From an uncultured Tateyamaria sp. (GTDB lineage Bacteria > Pseudomonadota > Alphaproteobacteria > Rhodobacterales > Rhodobacteraceae), in NCBI RefSeq assembly GCF_947503385.1, contig NZ_CANNDO010000003.1:496001-560000 (forward strand): a stretch of DNA of 64,000 nt, written 5' to 3'. Within the stretch, counting starts at the first letter, position 1. Each line of letters opens with the position of its first letter. Made by a program: the position numbers and the translations under genes. The notes below the pieces were generated by a model. That model did not search any database. It was not told the DNA's origin and saw only the letters and a list, made by a program, of their open reading frames with translations. Shown piece by piece: positions 1-8,094 of this stretch.

Positions 1-459
1 TCGACCCCCGACCCGGATCAGACCTTTTTTGCAGGCCCCGACGCGCTGAACACCATCACCGGTTCTGTGGGCTACCAAGGGGATTTCTGGTTGCGCGCCA
101 AGGGGCTTGGCGGACCGCGCAGTCTTGGGGCAACTGCGCTCCTGTCGCGCCTATTGCTCGAAATGACGGTTGCGGTCTGGAACCCGTCATTCGTGTTCGC
201 ATTTGTGCCCAAACCTCTGGCAGCCAAGGGTGCCCATCTTCGCTATGGCTACACCCATTGCGAGCCGGGGCGCTGGATCGGTCCTGACCAGCAGGTTACG
301 GACGAAGACTACCTGATCTGGATGAGCAGCAAGGACCTTGCCACATCGCTTGCGCAAGCGTCAGAAACCGTGCCGCGACCAAAACCTGCAAAACCAGAAC
401 TGCCGGACGCGCAACCCGCCACATCCTTGGTCAGCCTGACTTCAGCAAAGAATGCCTGA
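1..459 (+). CDS. 3' end of an unrecognised gene
   Basis: The reading frame is open from the first base of the window and ends at a TGA at 457-459, so only the last 152 residues are visible and the true start lies outside. The visible part is soluble in character, with a region rich in Gly, Arg and Trp followed by a Pro/Lys/Ala-rich tail (about residues 120-140) that looks disordered. I recognise no family. The stop overlaps the start of the next gene by 8 bp, so the two are almost certainly co-transcribed and may share a pathway, for example synthesis and export of one product, but that is inference only. Confidence 0.7.
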   Translation, partial: STPDPDQTFFAGPDALNTITGSVGYQGDFWLRAKGLGGPRSLGATALLSRLLLEMTVAVWNPSFVFAFVPKPLAAKGAHLRYGYTHCEPGRWIGPDQQVTDEDYLIWMSSKDLATSLAQASETVPRPKPAKPELPDAQPATSLVSLTSAKNA

Positions 460-1639
460 GCCACACCATACGCAAGCCGAAACACTCGCAAGGCCGTCCG
501 CGCGTACAGGCGGCACGGCTATCGCGGGCCCCGTCGCAGCGCATATTGCATTCGTGATGGAGCTTACCTTGGTGCCGCTGTTGCTGCCCGCGATGCGCAG
601 TGCGTTCGACCTGTCGCTGGGCGAAGTGGCTTGGATCTTTAACTCTTATAGCGTTGCCGTGGCGGTTGGGGTTCTGGTGGGGGGCCTTTTTGGCGATACG
701 TTCAAAACGGCAAAGGTCTTTGCTTTTGGAGTGGCCGCGTTTTTTGCCGGGTCCGTCCTTCTGGCCATATCTGCCAATGGCGACACTCTGATCGCGGCCC
801 GAATGGTACAGGGCTTTGGCGCCGGGGTGTTTTCGCCGCTCGTTCCGGTTCTGCTCACGCAGGCTGCGCCAGACAAACCGGGGCGGATGCTCATTCTATG
901 GGGCAGCCTTGCAGGCTACGTCGCCGCTGTTGCGCCACTGGCCTACAGCGGCATCCTCGTCGCGGGCAACTGGAGCCTCGCCTTTGTTTTCATCGCATCA
1001 ATTGCCGCGTTGTCCTTGCTGTTTCTTGTCTGGCTGCCGCCCGCAGATGACCCAAGCGCGGGAACACGGGACAGGCCAGAGTATCATAGAATTTTTAGCG
1101 CCGGGCATCTGTGGCTGACATTGGCGTATGTGTTCATCACTTACGGTGCGATCACATATTTCCTGTTTCGGCTTCCACTGTGGCTGACCGAAGCAGGCGT
1201 GCAGACAACATATATTGGCTTTGTCCTGTCGACCTTTTGGCTGACATTCTCCGGTCTCAGCGCGTTGCTGCGCAACAAGGTAGATCAGCATCACGTGCTG
1301 TCGATCATGGCCGTGGCCCCGGTTTTGATCGGCGCAGGCGTGCTGTTGTCCTACAACATCAGTATTGCCGTGCTGGTCGGGGCCGCAATGCTGGTCGGGT
1401 CGGGACTGGCGTGCAGCAATGCACCATCGACGCAGATGATCCTCCGCCATGCGCCTCCGGGCCTCAGCGCGATGTCGGCCAGCCTCGACATAACGCTTGC
1501 GCGTTTGGGCGGGATCGTGACGGTTGCGCTGCTCGCAGAAACAGGTGTCTCATTCGCTGGCATTGCCATTAGTGTGGCGTGCGTCGTCGCGGCACTTTTT
1601 GCATTCGCGATATGCCGGCCCGCCGTCGAGCGTGCGTGA
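452..1639 (+). CDS. Major facilitator superfamily transporter
   Basis: The 395-residue protein is mostly hydrophobic and can be read as 11-12 membrane helices. The first helices contain the MFS loop signature as GGLFGDTFKTAK (about residues 70-81), followed by RMVQGFGAGVFSPLVP, typical of drug/H+ antiporter-type carriers. Its length fits a 12-helix member rather than the 14-helix type. It would sit in the inner membrane and exchange a small molecule with protons; the substrate cannot be told from sequence. The start overlaps the upstream gene by 8 bp, so it is translated as part of the same operon. An unrelated function is unlikely. Confidence 0.85.
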   Translation: MPEPHHTQAETLARPSARTGGTAIAGPVAAHIAFVMELTLVPLLLPAMRSAFDLSLGEVAWIFNSYSVAVAVGVLVGGLFGDTFKTAKVFAFGVAAFFAGSVLLAISANGDTLIAARMVQGFGAGVFSPLVPVLLTQAAPDKPGRMLILWGSLAGYVAAVAPLAYSGILVAGNWSLAFVFIASIAALSLLFLVWLPPADDPSAGTRDRPEYHRIFSAGHLWLTLAYVFITYGAITYFLFRLPLWLTEAGVQTTYIGFVLSTFWLTFSGLSALLRNKVDQHHVLSIMAVAPVLIGAGVLLSYNISIAVLVGAAMLVGSGLACSNAPSTQMILRHAPPGLSAMSASLDITLARLGGIVTVALLAETGVSFAGIAISVACVVAALFAFAICRPAVERA

Positions 1640-1857
1640 CGTCGACACGTGGCCAAACGGGCCTGACGTACCAGCCTGGCAAAACCGCGTTCGCCACACT
1701 GCAATGACGAAAGTGTAAGACGTCAAAAGGCGCCTCTGGGATGCCCGTCTGTCGCAGGCACCTGATCAACGCGCCCCTGAACGGAGCGCACTTGAAGTCC
1801 GCGCCATCGTGCAACAAGGTGCCCCCGAACCTCCCATGCACGGGACATTCCCTGTCG

Positions 1858-2439
1858 ATGAACCGAACACGCGCTTTTGCTGGTCTTTCCGTCATTGCCG
1901 CCTTGGGTGCGGTTCTTTTTCTGCTGTGGCCGCCCCAGAACAGAGTGTCTGAAACAGATGCCTTTGCGGCGCCGGGGCTGGAGCCGATGACCACGTCAGA
2001 AGCGCTTGAAGATTTCTGGCGCCTGACGCCCGCGCTTTTGCTTGTCGTCTACGATGCATTTGGCCAGACACAAGAGAACGCGATTTACGACACGCTTGCC
2101 CGTGTCACCGATGGCGAAGCCCTTGAATTCCTCTACCTTGAACGCGTGGGGGCCATGGCAGGCGGCGGTCTGGAAGAGGCAGATCAGACCATTCACGAAA
2201 TCAAGCTCTTGGATTCTCAGATCGCGCGCGACGGCGCAACCCTGTCAATCATGGCCTCTTGGCAAGTCATCGGCACCGTTGGTCATGCCGAACACCTGCA
2301 CGTGCGTGGCAACACCTATAGTGCTGATCTGTCCGTGGCGCCGGTGGACGGGGCGTGGCGGATCATTGGTTTTGACCTGCTGGAGGTCAACCGCGATGCG
2401 GCAGGCGAAACCTTTCTGGCGCCGCAGACAAACGGATGA
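1858..2439 (+). CDS. Membrane-anchored periplasmic protein of unknown function
   Basis: I take the ATG at 1858 (193 residues) because it is followed directly by a hydrophobic anchor, residues 6-24, while the open frame further upstream looks non-coding. The rest is a single predicted soluble domain ending in strands with the pattern of an NTF2-like or cystatin-like fold (W-x-V-x-G-x-V-x-H, then N-x-Y-x-A-x-L and G-x-WRI). I recall similar uncharacterised domains beside transporter operons, but know no function. The stop overlaps the ABC ATPase start by four bases (ATGA), so it is the first gene of a six-gene operon and probably a periplasmic accessory of that transporter. Confidence 0.7.
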   Translation: MNRTRAFAGLSVIAALGAVLFLLWPPQNRVSETDAFAAPGLEPMTTSEALEDFWRLTPALLLVVYDAFGQTQENAIYDTLARVTDGEALEFLYLERVGAMAGGGLEEADQTIHEIKLLDSQIARDGATLSIMASWQVIGTVGHAEHLHVRGNTYSADLSVAPVDGAWRIIGFDLLEVNRDAAGETFLAPQTNG

Positions 2440-3104
2440 TCGCCGTTCAGGATCTCTCGTTTCGCTATAGCGACGCCAGCTTTCGGCTGCACGTGCCCCA
2501 ATTTGAACTGCAGGACAGAGAACGGGTCGCCATCGTCGGCCCCAGTGGCAGCGGCAAGACCACGCTGTTGAACCTGATCGCGGGCATTTTGACCCCGCAA
2601 GCAGGCCGGATTGACGTGGCGGGCACAGATGTTGCGCAGCTTTCAGACGTGGATCGGCGACGTTTTCGCGCCAGCACAATCGGTTTCGTATTTCAGGATT
2701 TTGCGCTGCTCGACTACCTGTCGGCGCGCCAGAATATCCTGTACCCTTACCGGATAACGCCTGCCCTCACTCTGGACGCAAAGGCGCGCGCCCGAGCCGA
2801 GGCATTGGCGGTGTCATGCGGCATTGGCGACAAGCTGGACCGGCACCCGACGGCGCTCAGTCAGGGGGAACAGCAGCGCGTAGCGATCTGCCGGGCGTTG
2901 GTGACGCAACCCAAACTGATCCTGTCGGATGAGGCGACGGGCAACCTTGATCCGGACAGCAAATCCCGCATTCTGGATTTACTGTTCGAACAGGCGGCAG
3001 AGGCCGGGGCCGCAGTGTTGGCCGTCACCCACGACCACGAATTGTTACCACGCTTTGAGCGCGTGCTCGACTTTGCGCAATTCCGTGAGGGGGCTGAGGC
3101 ATGA
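2436..3104 (+). CDS. ABC transporter ATP-binding protein, MacB/LolD type
   Basis: This 222-residue protein has all ABC ATPase motifs: Walker A GPSGSGKT at residues 35-42, signature LSQGEQQR near residue 138, Walker B ending in LSDEATGNLD, and a switch histidine in AVTHDHE. The signature and the size match the MacB/LolD/FtsE group, which powers mechanotransmission or lipoprotein/peptide handling at the inner membrane rather than ordinary import. It overlaps its neighbours on both sides by four bases. Its partner is the FtsX-like permease encoded next. The substrate is unknown; the operon context suggests a metal-linked role. Confidence 0.9.
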   Translation: MIAVQDLSFRYSDASFRLHVPQFELQDRERVAIVGPSGSGKTTLLNLIAGILTPQAGRIDVAGTDVAQLSDVDRRRFRASTIGFVFQDFALLDYLSARQNILYPYRITPALTLDAKARARAEALAVSCGIGDKLDRHPTALSQGEQQRVAICRALVTQPKLILSDEATGNLDPDSKSRILDLLFEQAAEAGAAVLAVTHDHELLPRFERVLDFAQFREGAEA

Positions 3105-4270
3105 ACGCGCTCTACCTCGCATTTGCCTATCTGCGTTATCATTGGGGGCGCAGCGTGATCCTGACACTGGTTGCGGCGTTGATCCTGTTTGTTCCCATCG
3201 CGACGCAAATCCTGCTGTCCTCCAGCGAACGCGCCTTGGTGGCGCGGGGTGAGGCGACGCCCCTTCTTCTGGGCAGCCGGGGGTCACAACTGGATTTGAC
3301 CATGGCCGCGCTTTATTTCTCGGACGAACGCCCCGACCCCATCCCGATGCGCGAGGTGGAGGCAATCTGGGACAGTGGCTTGGCTGTCCCGATCCCAGTC
3401 CATACTGCCTTTTCGTCCGCCGGATTTCGGATCGTTGGCACGACGCTGGACTATTTCGCGTTTCGGAACCTTGAGATCGCGGATGGACGCGGTCTGTCGG
3501 TCCTGGGCGATGCTGTCATCGGGTCGGGAGTTGCAGCGACATTGGGCAAAGGTATCGGCGACACGCTTGTTTCCGCGCCAGAGAACCTTTTTGACCTCGA
3601 CGGCGTCTACCCGCTGGAAATGCCCATTGTCGGTGTCCTGGCCCCGACCAACGCACCGGACGACCAAGCGATCTTTGTCGACATCAAAACCGCTTGGGTC
3701 ATTCAGGGCATCGGCCACGGGCACGAAGATGTGGTGACCGCAGCCCAAATTGCGTCGGGCAGCGATACCGTCGCCAATGCAGCGGTCGTGCAGTATCAGC
3801 GCATCACCGAGGTCAACATCGGGAGCTTTCACTTCCACGGCAGTCAGGACGGCTTTCCAACCTCCGCCGTGATTGTGGTGCCCAATGACACGCGATCCGC
3901 CACCATCCTCAAGGGGCGATATCTGGACACCGAAGGACCGACGCAGATCGTCGAACCGGCAGGTGTTATTCAGGGGCTCGTCGACCGCATCTTTCGGATC
4001 AAATCGCTGCTGGATGTCGTCACGGCGATCATCGCCATTGCCGCACTGGCCGCCATTGGGTTGGCGGTATTTCTCAGCTACCGGTTGCGGGCACGGGAAA
4101 TCGCCACTGCGGTCAAGCTGGGTGCGCGGCGCGGCATGGTCTTGCGCCTGTTGTCCGCAGAAACATTCACATTACTATTGATTTCAACGTGTATTGCTGC
4201 CGCTGGCGCGATCATCGTGTCGCGCAATGCCGAGGCCTGGGTAGGTTGGTTGCTTGCCCTAGGGTCTTAA
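3101..4270 (+). CDS. ABC transporter permease, FtsX/MacB family
   Basis: The 389-residue protein shows the MacB/FtsX plan: one N-terminal helix (about residues 17-38), a large periplasmic domain of about 260 residues, then C-terminal helices near residues 303-327 and 350-370. After the second C-terminal helix only about ten residues remain (WVGWLLALGS), so the fourth helix normal for FtsX proteins appears very short or missing. The short loop between helices has the conserved YRLRAREIATAVKLGAR segment that contacts the ATPase. It overlaps the ATPase gene by four bases. Such complexes do not usually move metals, which makes the metal-protein company here notable. Confidence 0.85.
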   Translation: MNALYLAFAYLRYHWGRSVILTLVAALILFVPIATQILLSSSERALVARGEATPLLLGSRGSQLDLTMAALYFSDERPDPIPMREVEAIWDSGLAVPIPVHTAFSSAGFRIVGTTLDYFAFRNLEIADGRGLSVLGDAVIGSGVAATLGKGIGDTLVSAPENLFDLDGVYPLEMPIVGVLAPTNAPDDQAIFVDIKTAWVIQGIGHGHEDVVTAAQIASGSDTVANAAVVQYQRITEVNIGSFHFHGSQDGFPTSAVIVVPNDTRSATILKGRYLDTEGPTQIVEPAGVIQGLVDRIFRIKSLLDVVTAIIAIAALAAIGLAVFLSYRLRAREIATAVKLGARRGMVLRLLSAETFTLLLISTCIAAAGAIIVSRNAEAWVGWLLALGS

Positions 4271-4285
4271 TCAACAGGAGGTTCC

Positions 4286-5056
4286 ATGAAACGTCACCTT
4301 GTCACCGCATCGCTCGCCGCTCTGGTCGCCACGTCCCCTGCCTTGGCGCATTACGGGATGATCATCCCCAATGATCCGATGATCAGTCAGGAAGACGGGC
4401 GGAGCGTAAACCTGACGATGTCCTTCTCCCATCCGTTCGAGATGGACGGCATGACGCTCGACACCCCGGTCGCCTTTTCGGTGACCCATCAGGGCAGCAC
4501 AACGAACCTGATGGGCGCGCTGCAAGACGCCACCGTGATGGATGAGCAGGGGTTTACCCTTGAATATGCGCTCGACCGGCCTGGAACATATATCTTTGCG
4601 ATGGAGCCCCAGCCCTATTGGGAACCCGCCGAAGACGCCTTTATCATCCACTACACAAAGACTTACGTGACGGCCTATGGCGACGACGAGGGGTGGGATA
4701 CCGAACTGGGCCTCAAGACCGAGATCGTTCCATTGACCAAGCCCTTTGGCCTGTGGGAGCACAATGTGTTCCAAGGTATCGTCAAAATGGAAGGCACGCC
4801 CGTACCCTATGCCGAAGTCGAGGTCGAATTTCTGAACGACGGCGCGGGTGCGACGGTCCCTGATGATCTGATGATCACGCAGACGGTCAAGGCGGATGCC
4901 AACGGCGTCTTTACTTATGCGCCGCCGTCCAATGGCTGGTGGGGTTTTGCGGCACTCAACACAGCAGATTATACGCTGCCACAGGACGGTGAGGACAAGG
5001 CGGTCGAACTTGGGGCTGTCATCTGGGTCCATTTCGAAGAATGGACAGGCCAGTGA
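4286..5056 (+). CDS. DUF4198 periplasmic protein
   Basis: A strong ribosome site (AGGAGG at 4276-4281) precedes the ATG. The 256-residue product begins with a clear signal peptide cleaved near residue 22 (ATSPALA-HYG), leaving a mature N-terminal His. The body matches the DUF4198 family, predicted beta-sandwich periplasmic proteins often found with cobalt, nickel or zinc uptake genes: note HPFEMDGM, the FTLEYALDRPGTY segment and the VPYAEVEVEF repeat-like strand near residue 172. It lies between the permease and two further periplasmic genes, so it is probably the substrate-handling part of this transporter. Metal binding is inferred from family and context, not from identified ligands. Confidence 0.8.
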   Translation: MKRHLVTASLAALVATSPALAHYGMIIPNDPMISQEDGRSVNLTMSFSHPFEMDGMTLDTPVAFSVTHQGSTTNLMGALQDATVMDEQGFTLEYALDRPGTYIFAMEPQPYWEPAEDAFIIHYTKTYVTAYGDDEGWDTELGLKTEIVPLTKPFGLWEHNVFQGIVKMEGTPVPYAEVEVEFLNDGAGATVPDDLMITQTVKADANGVFTYAPPSNGWWGFAALNTADYTLPQDGEDKAVELGAVIWVHFEEWTGQ

Positions 5057-5388
5057 TCCGAGCGGCCGCATTTAGCGGCCTTTTGGCCGCCCTGCCGTTT
5101 GAGGCGGCAGCGCATCAGATGATCGTTTTTGCTTCGGTCAATTGCGAGGCGGTGCTCGTGGAGGCCAAATTCTCCAACGGCAACGCCGTGCAACAGGCTG
5201 ATGTCCGGGTGCTGGACGGGGACAACCGCTTGCAGTCCACCTTGCCGATCCAGACGGACGGCACCGTGTCTGTCCCGCTGGACAGTGTTGACCATACCGG
5301 CGGGCTGGTGATCGAAGTCGATACAGGCAGCCACGACAACTACTGGATCGTGACGCCTGAAGACATTGCCAAGAATTGCCAGAGCTGA
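5053..5388 (+). CDS. Small secreted protein, possible transthyretin-like fold
   Basis: I prefer the GTG at 5053, which overlaps the previous stop by four bases (GTGA) and starts directly with a signal peptide (AAAFSGLLAALPFEAAA, then HQM); an ATG at 5041 in the same frame would add four residues. The mature part is only about 90 residues and beta-rich, with two cysteines (near residues 30 and 109) that could form a disulfide. The mature protein starts with His, like the DUF4198 protein before it, which suggests N-terminal metal coordination. I recognise no named family. It is co-transcribed with the transporter genes. Confidence 0.65.
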   Translation: MIRAAAFSGLLAALPFEAAAHQMIVFASVNCEAVLVEAKFSNGNAVQQADVRVLDGDNRLQSTLPIQTDGTVSVPLDSVDHTGGLVIEVDTGSHDNYWIVTPEDIAKNCQS

Positions 5389-5390
5389 TC

Positions 5391-6284
5391 GTGATACGTC
5401 TTTTGAAACCGCTCTGTGTCGCGGGAATGATTGTCTTGGGCGCCACGTTGGCCGGTGCTCAGGATCGTGCGCAGGTCACGACGGTGAACTATCCGCTCCA
5501 GTATTTTGCCCAACGCTTGCTGGGTGATGGGGCACAAGTGACCTTTCCGGTGCCGCGTGACGTCGACCCGTCCTTTTGGCGCCCGTCAATTGCAGATATC
5601 AGCGCCGTTCAGGCCGCGGACTTGATCGTGCTGAACGGTGCAGGTTTCGCCACTTGGGTGGATCGTGTGTCGCTGCCGCGGTCAAAACTGCTGAACACGT
5701 CCGCCGCAATCAAAGATCGGTTCATTGTGACCGAAAGCATCACACATAGTCACGGCGACGGGGGCTCACATTCGCACGAAGGACTGGCGTCCTATCTCTG
5801 GCTCGATCCGACCCTGGCCCTTGCACAGACCGAGGCTCTCGCTGCCGCCATCGTCGCGCGCAGCCTTGCCCCGGTTGAAGACGTCGCGGCGCAGCTTGCC
5901 ACGTTGCAGGCGGACCTTGAGGCCCTCGATGCGGCTGCGCAATCGGCGCTGGACCATCTGACCGGCGTTACGTTGATCGCCACGCATCCGCGCTACCACT
6001 ATTTTGCACGCCGTTACGGCCTGACAGTTGTGTCGATGGAGTGGGAGGCTGGCGCGATGCCAAATAAGGCAGAGCTTGCGCAGCTTGAAGCGCTCAGCCG
6101 CGATACCGAAGCAACCATCCTGTTGTGGGAGGCGGAACCGCCCGCCGCCGCGTTCGAGGCGACCGCAGCCCTTGGCCTGCGCAACGTGGTGTTTCCAACG
6201 CTTGCGCATTCCGTTGATGGCGGGACGTTCCTTGAAACCTATGCAGGGGCGGTGTCCGCCCTTGCTGACGTGGCGCCCAAGTAG
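5391..6284 (+). CDS. ZnuA-like metal-binding periplasmic protein with altered ligand sites
   Basis: I choose GTG 5391 (297 residues) because it opens on a signal peptide ending GATLAGAQD; a TTG at 5376 is in frame. The fold is that of the cluster A-I zinc/manganese binding proteins: an N-lobe with AADLIVLNGAGFATW, a His-rich loop HSHGDGGSHSHE near residues 118-129, a long linker helix, and THPRYHYFARRYGL. Two of the three usual ligand histidines seem absent: the DPH position reads DPSFWRP and the HLWLDP position reads SYLWLDP. The third His and the late acidic residue (WEAEPP) remain. It is the last gene of the operon, which lacks the usual ZnuB/ZnuC pair, so its metal and partner are uncertain. 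Confidence 0.8.
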   Translation: MIRLLKPLCVAGMIVLGATLAGAQDRAQVTTVNYPLQYFAQRLLGDGAQVTFPVPRDVDPSFWRPSIADISAVQAADLIVLNGAGFATWVDRVSLPRSKLLNTSAAIKDRFIVTESITHSHGDGGSHSHEGLASYLWLDPTLALAQTEALAAAIVARSLAPVEDVAAQLATLQADLEALDAAAQSALDHLTGVTLIATHPRYHYFARRYGLTVVSMEWEAGAMPNKAELAQLEALSRDTEATILLWEAEPPAAAFEATAALGLRNVVFPTLAHSVDGGTFLETYAGAVSALADVAPK

Positions 6285-6381
6285 GTAGGCCGCGCGCGCC
6301 TGAACCGGTGTCAGCTGTGCGACTGGGCACGCTAGACGCGATGCCAAAGCCATGTCGCTGTTCTGGGCCAAACGCGGGACC

Positions 6382-7947
6382 TCAGGTCTGACGCAATGGT
6401 GGCTCTGGCGGGTCGATGATGCTCATACCGGCCTTTTTCCATCCCGCGAACGCTTTGCGCACCAAGGGACCGGTGAAGTAATGGAACACCATCTCCTGCG
6501 GTATATCCCTCTCGAAGTTTGGCAGGACGGCCAGCAGGTGTCCTTTGGCCGTATCTGCGGCCTCTGCGTTCCCGAGTTCTGCATGAAACCAGACCTGATG
6601 CGCGTGATACCAAGGGAACCCCGGCATCGGCACCTTCTCGATCTCCAGCAGGGCTGCCTGCCAGAAATCACCCAACGCAAAACGCCACGCGTGGGCGTAG
6701 TGATACCAGCCCGGATGCACCGGGCTCAGTTCTATGGCCTTGTCCAACAGCGGGATCGCGCGGTCAAACTCTCCAAGAAACGCGTGGCAATGGCCGATTT
6801 CAGCCAGAATATCTGCGTGGCCGGGGTTGAGCCGCAGGGCCGTTTCAGCCGTCGCGCGAAAGCCTGAAAGGTCACCGGTGTGGAACTGGCACAGTGCCAG
6901 CACCATCTGTGCAAACCCGCTTTGCGGGTCGCAGGCCACGCCGCGCTTGGCGGCGTCGAGGCCAAGGCGGGTGGCGTTGACACCGGGCCGTTCATTGAGG
7001 TGATAGCGTTGCTCTTCCAGCAGGATCAGCGCGTAGGCTGCCCATCCATCCGACGCGTTTGCGTCCGTCTCCAGCAAAGCGGGCAATCGGGTGCGCAACT
7101 CCAGATGCGAGGCAGGATCGTAGGACTTGTAGAACTCGTAGAACTGCGCGACGGCGGTATAGACATCCCACGTCGTCGTCCGCCCATCGACCCTGCGGTT
7201 GCGGATGCGGGCACCAAGGGCACCGTGCTGCGACGCCACCCGTCCGGCGGTCAGCAAGCCAATCTCGTCCTGTATGTCAAAAATCTCGCTTGGGGTGCAG
7301 GGCCGGTCGAATTGTTCCATGACCGCGATCTCGCCAGTGCGCACATCGCTGACCTGAACCGTCACACGCAAGCGTTCCGACGCACGGCGCAGGCTGCCCT
7401 CGACCACAAAGTCGATGCCGTACGTGTCGGCCAGCGCGGTCTGATCGGTGTCGCTGGTCTGAAGATGGATCGCGGTGAGGTGGGACAGAACGCGCAGGTT
7501 ACGGAACCGTGTCAGGTTGGATGTAATTTCCTCGCTGAACCCGTCGGCGATGGGCGCATCCTCGGGTGCGGCGCTCAGACTGCGGAAGGGCAGAACAAGG
7601 ATTGCTGGCTTTTCATCACGGATATCGGATGGGGATGGATCACGCTCTGTGGGTACGGCAAGGCGAAAACCCACGCCATGCACCGTCTCAATGATCCGCT
7701 GAGCGGTCCCTGTATCTCCGGTGGCGCGGCGTGCTTCTTTCATCGCGGTGGACAGCGTTGCATCTGTGATGATCCGCCCGCCCCAGACCTGTTCGACCAA
7801 TTGATCCTTGGTCACAATGTCGCCATCCGCATCGACCAGCGCGCGCAGGATACCCAGCGGCTGACGCGTCAGCTTACGCTCCGCGTCACCGCTGCGCACA
7901 ACCATCCTGTCAAAGTCGATTTCCGCGTCTGCAATACGCACTTTCAT
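6382..7947 (-). CDS. CadC-type transcriptional regulator with TPR region
   Basis: The 521-residue protein has an OmpR/CadC winged-helix DNA-binding domain at residues 1-98 (QLVEQVWGGRIITDATLSTAMKEARRA is split across the recognition helix; the wing ends HGVGFRL). A TolB-like linker domain follows (about 115-240: ILVLPFRSLSA..., then GIDFVVEGSLRR), and then tetratricopeptide-type helices to the C-terminus (for example LNPGHADILAEIGHCHAFLGEFDRA). No membrane helix is present, unlike CadC, so it is a soluble regulator that probably senses a protein or small molecule through its TPR half. It is transcribed away from the homocysteine methyltransferase gene, and three direct repeats lie in the shared control region. 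Confidence 0.85.
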   Translation of the reverse strand: MKVRIADAEIDFDRMVVRSGDAERKLTRQPLGILRALVDADGDIVTKDQLVEQVWGGRIITDATLSTAMKEARRATGDTGTAQRIIETVHGVGFRLAVPTERDPSPSDIRDEKPAILVLPFRSLSAAPEDAPIADGFSEEITSNLTRFRNLRVLSHLTAIHLQTSDTDQTALADTYGIDFVVEGSLRRASERLRVTVQVSDVRTGEIAVMEQFDRPCTPSEIFDIQDEIGLLTAGRVASQHGALGARIRNRRVDGRTTTWDVYTAVAQFYEFYKSYDPASHLELRTRLPALLETDANASDGWAAYALILLEEQRYHLNERPGVNATRLGLDAAKRGVACDPQSGFAQMVLALCQFHTGDLSGFRATAETALRLNPGHADILAEIGHCHAFLGEFDRAIPLLDKAIELSPVHPGWYHYAHAWRFALGDFWQAALLEIEKVPMPGFPWYHAHQVWFHAELGNAEAADTAKGHLLAVLPNFERDIPQEMVFHYFTGPLVRKAFAGWKKAGMSIIDPPEPPLRQT

Positions 7948-7992
7948 GCGGCACCCACCGATCTGATCCCGTTCCCGGACATCTAAAGGGTT

Positions 7993-8021
7993 TTCTCAGA
8001 AACTTCTCAGGTTTGTCTCAA
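7993..8021. promoter_or_regulatory. Three direct repeats at 11-bp period, candidate winged-helix operator
   Basis: TTCTCAG occurs at 7993-7999 and again at 8004-8010, and a 5/7 match (GTCTCAA) follows at 8015-8021. The period is exactly 11 bp, one helical turn, as expected for head-to-tail binding of OmpR/CadC-type winged-helix domains. The site lies between the regulator start (7947) and the methyltransferase start (8095), so it could control either or both. The repeats are seen directly; the binding protein is inferred from position. Confidence 0.5.
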
Positions 8022-8094
8022 GCAAGGCCGAACGGCCCTCGCTACCTCTGTGCCACGACGCCGACACGTAGGAAAGCCACAGAGGGATCCGACA

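Noticed and set aside
1640-1857. Zur-type operator before the metal-linked ABC operon
   Set aside because: No AT-rich palindrome of the expected kind was found in this gap.
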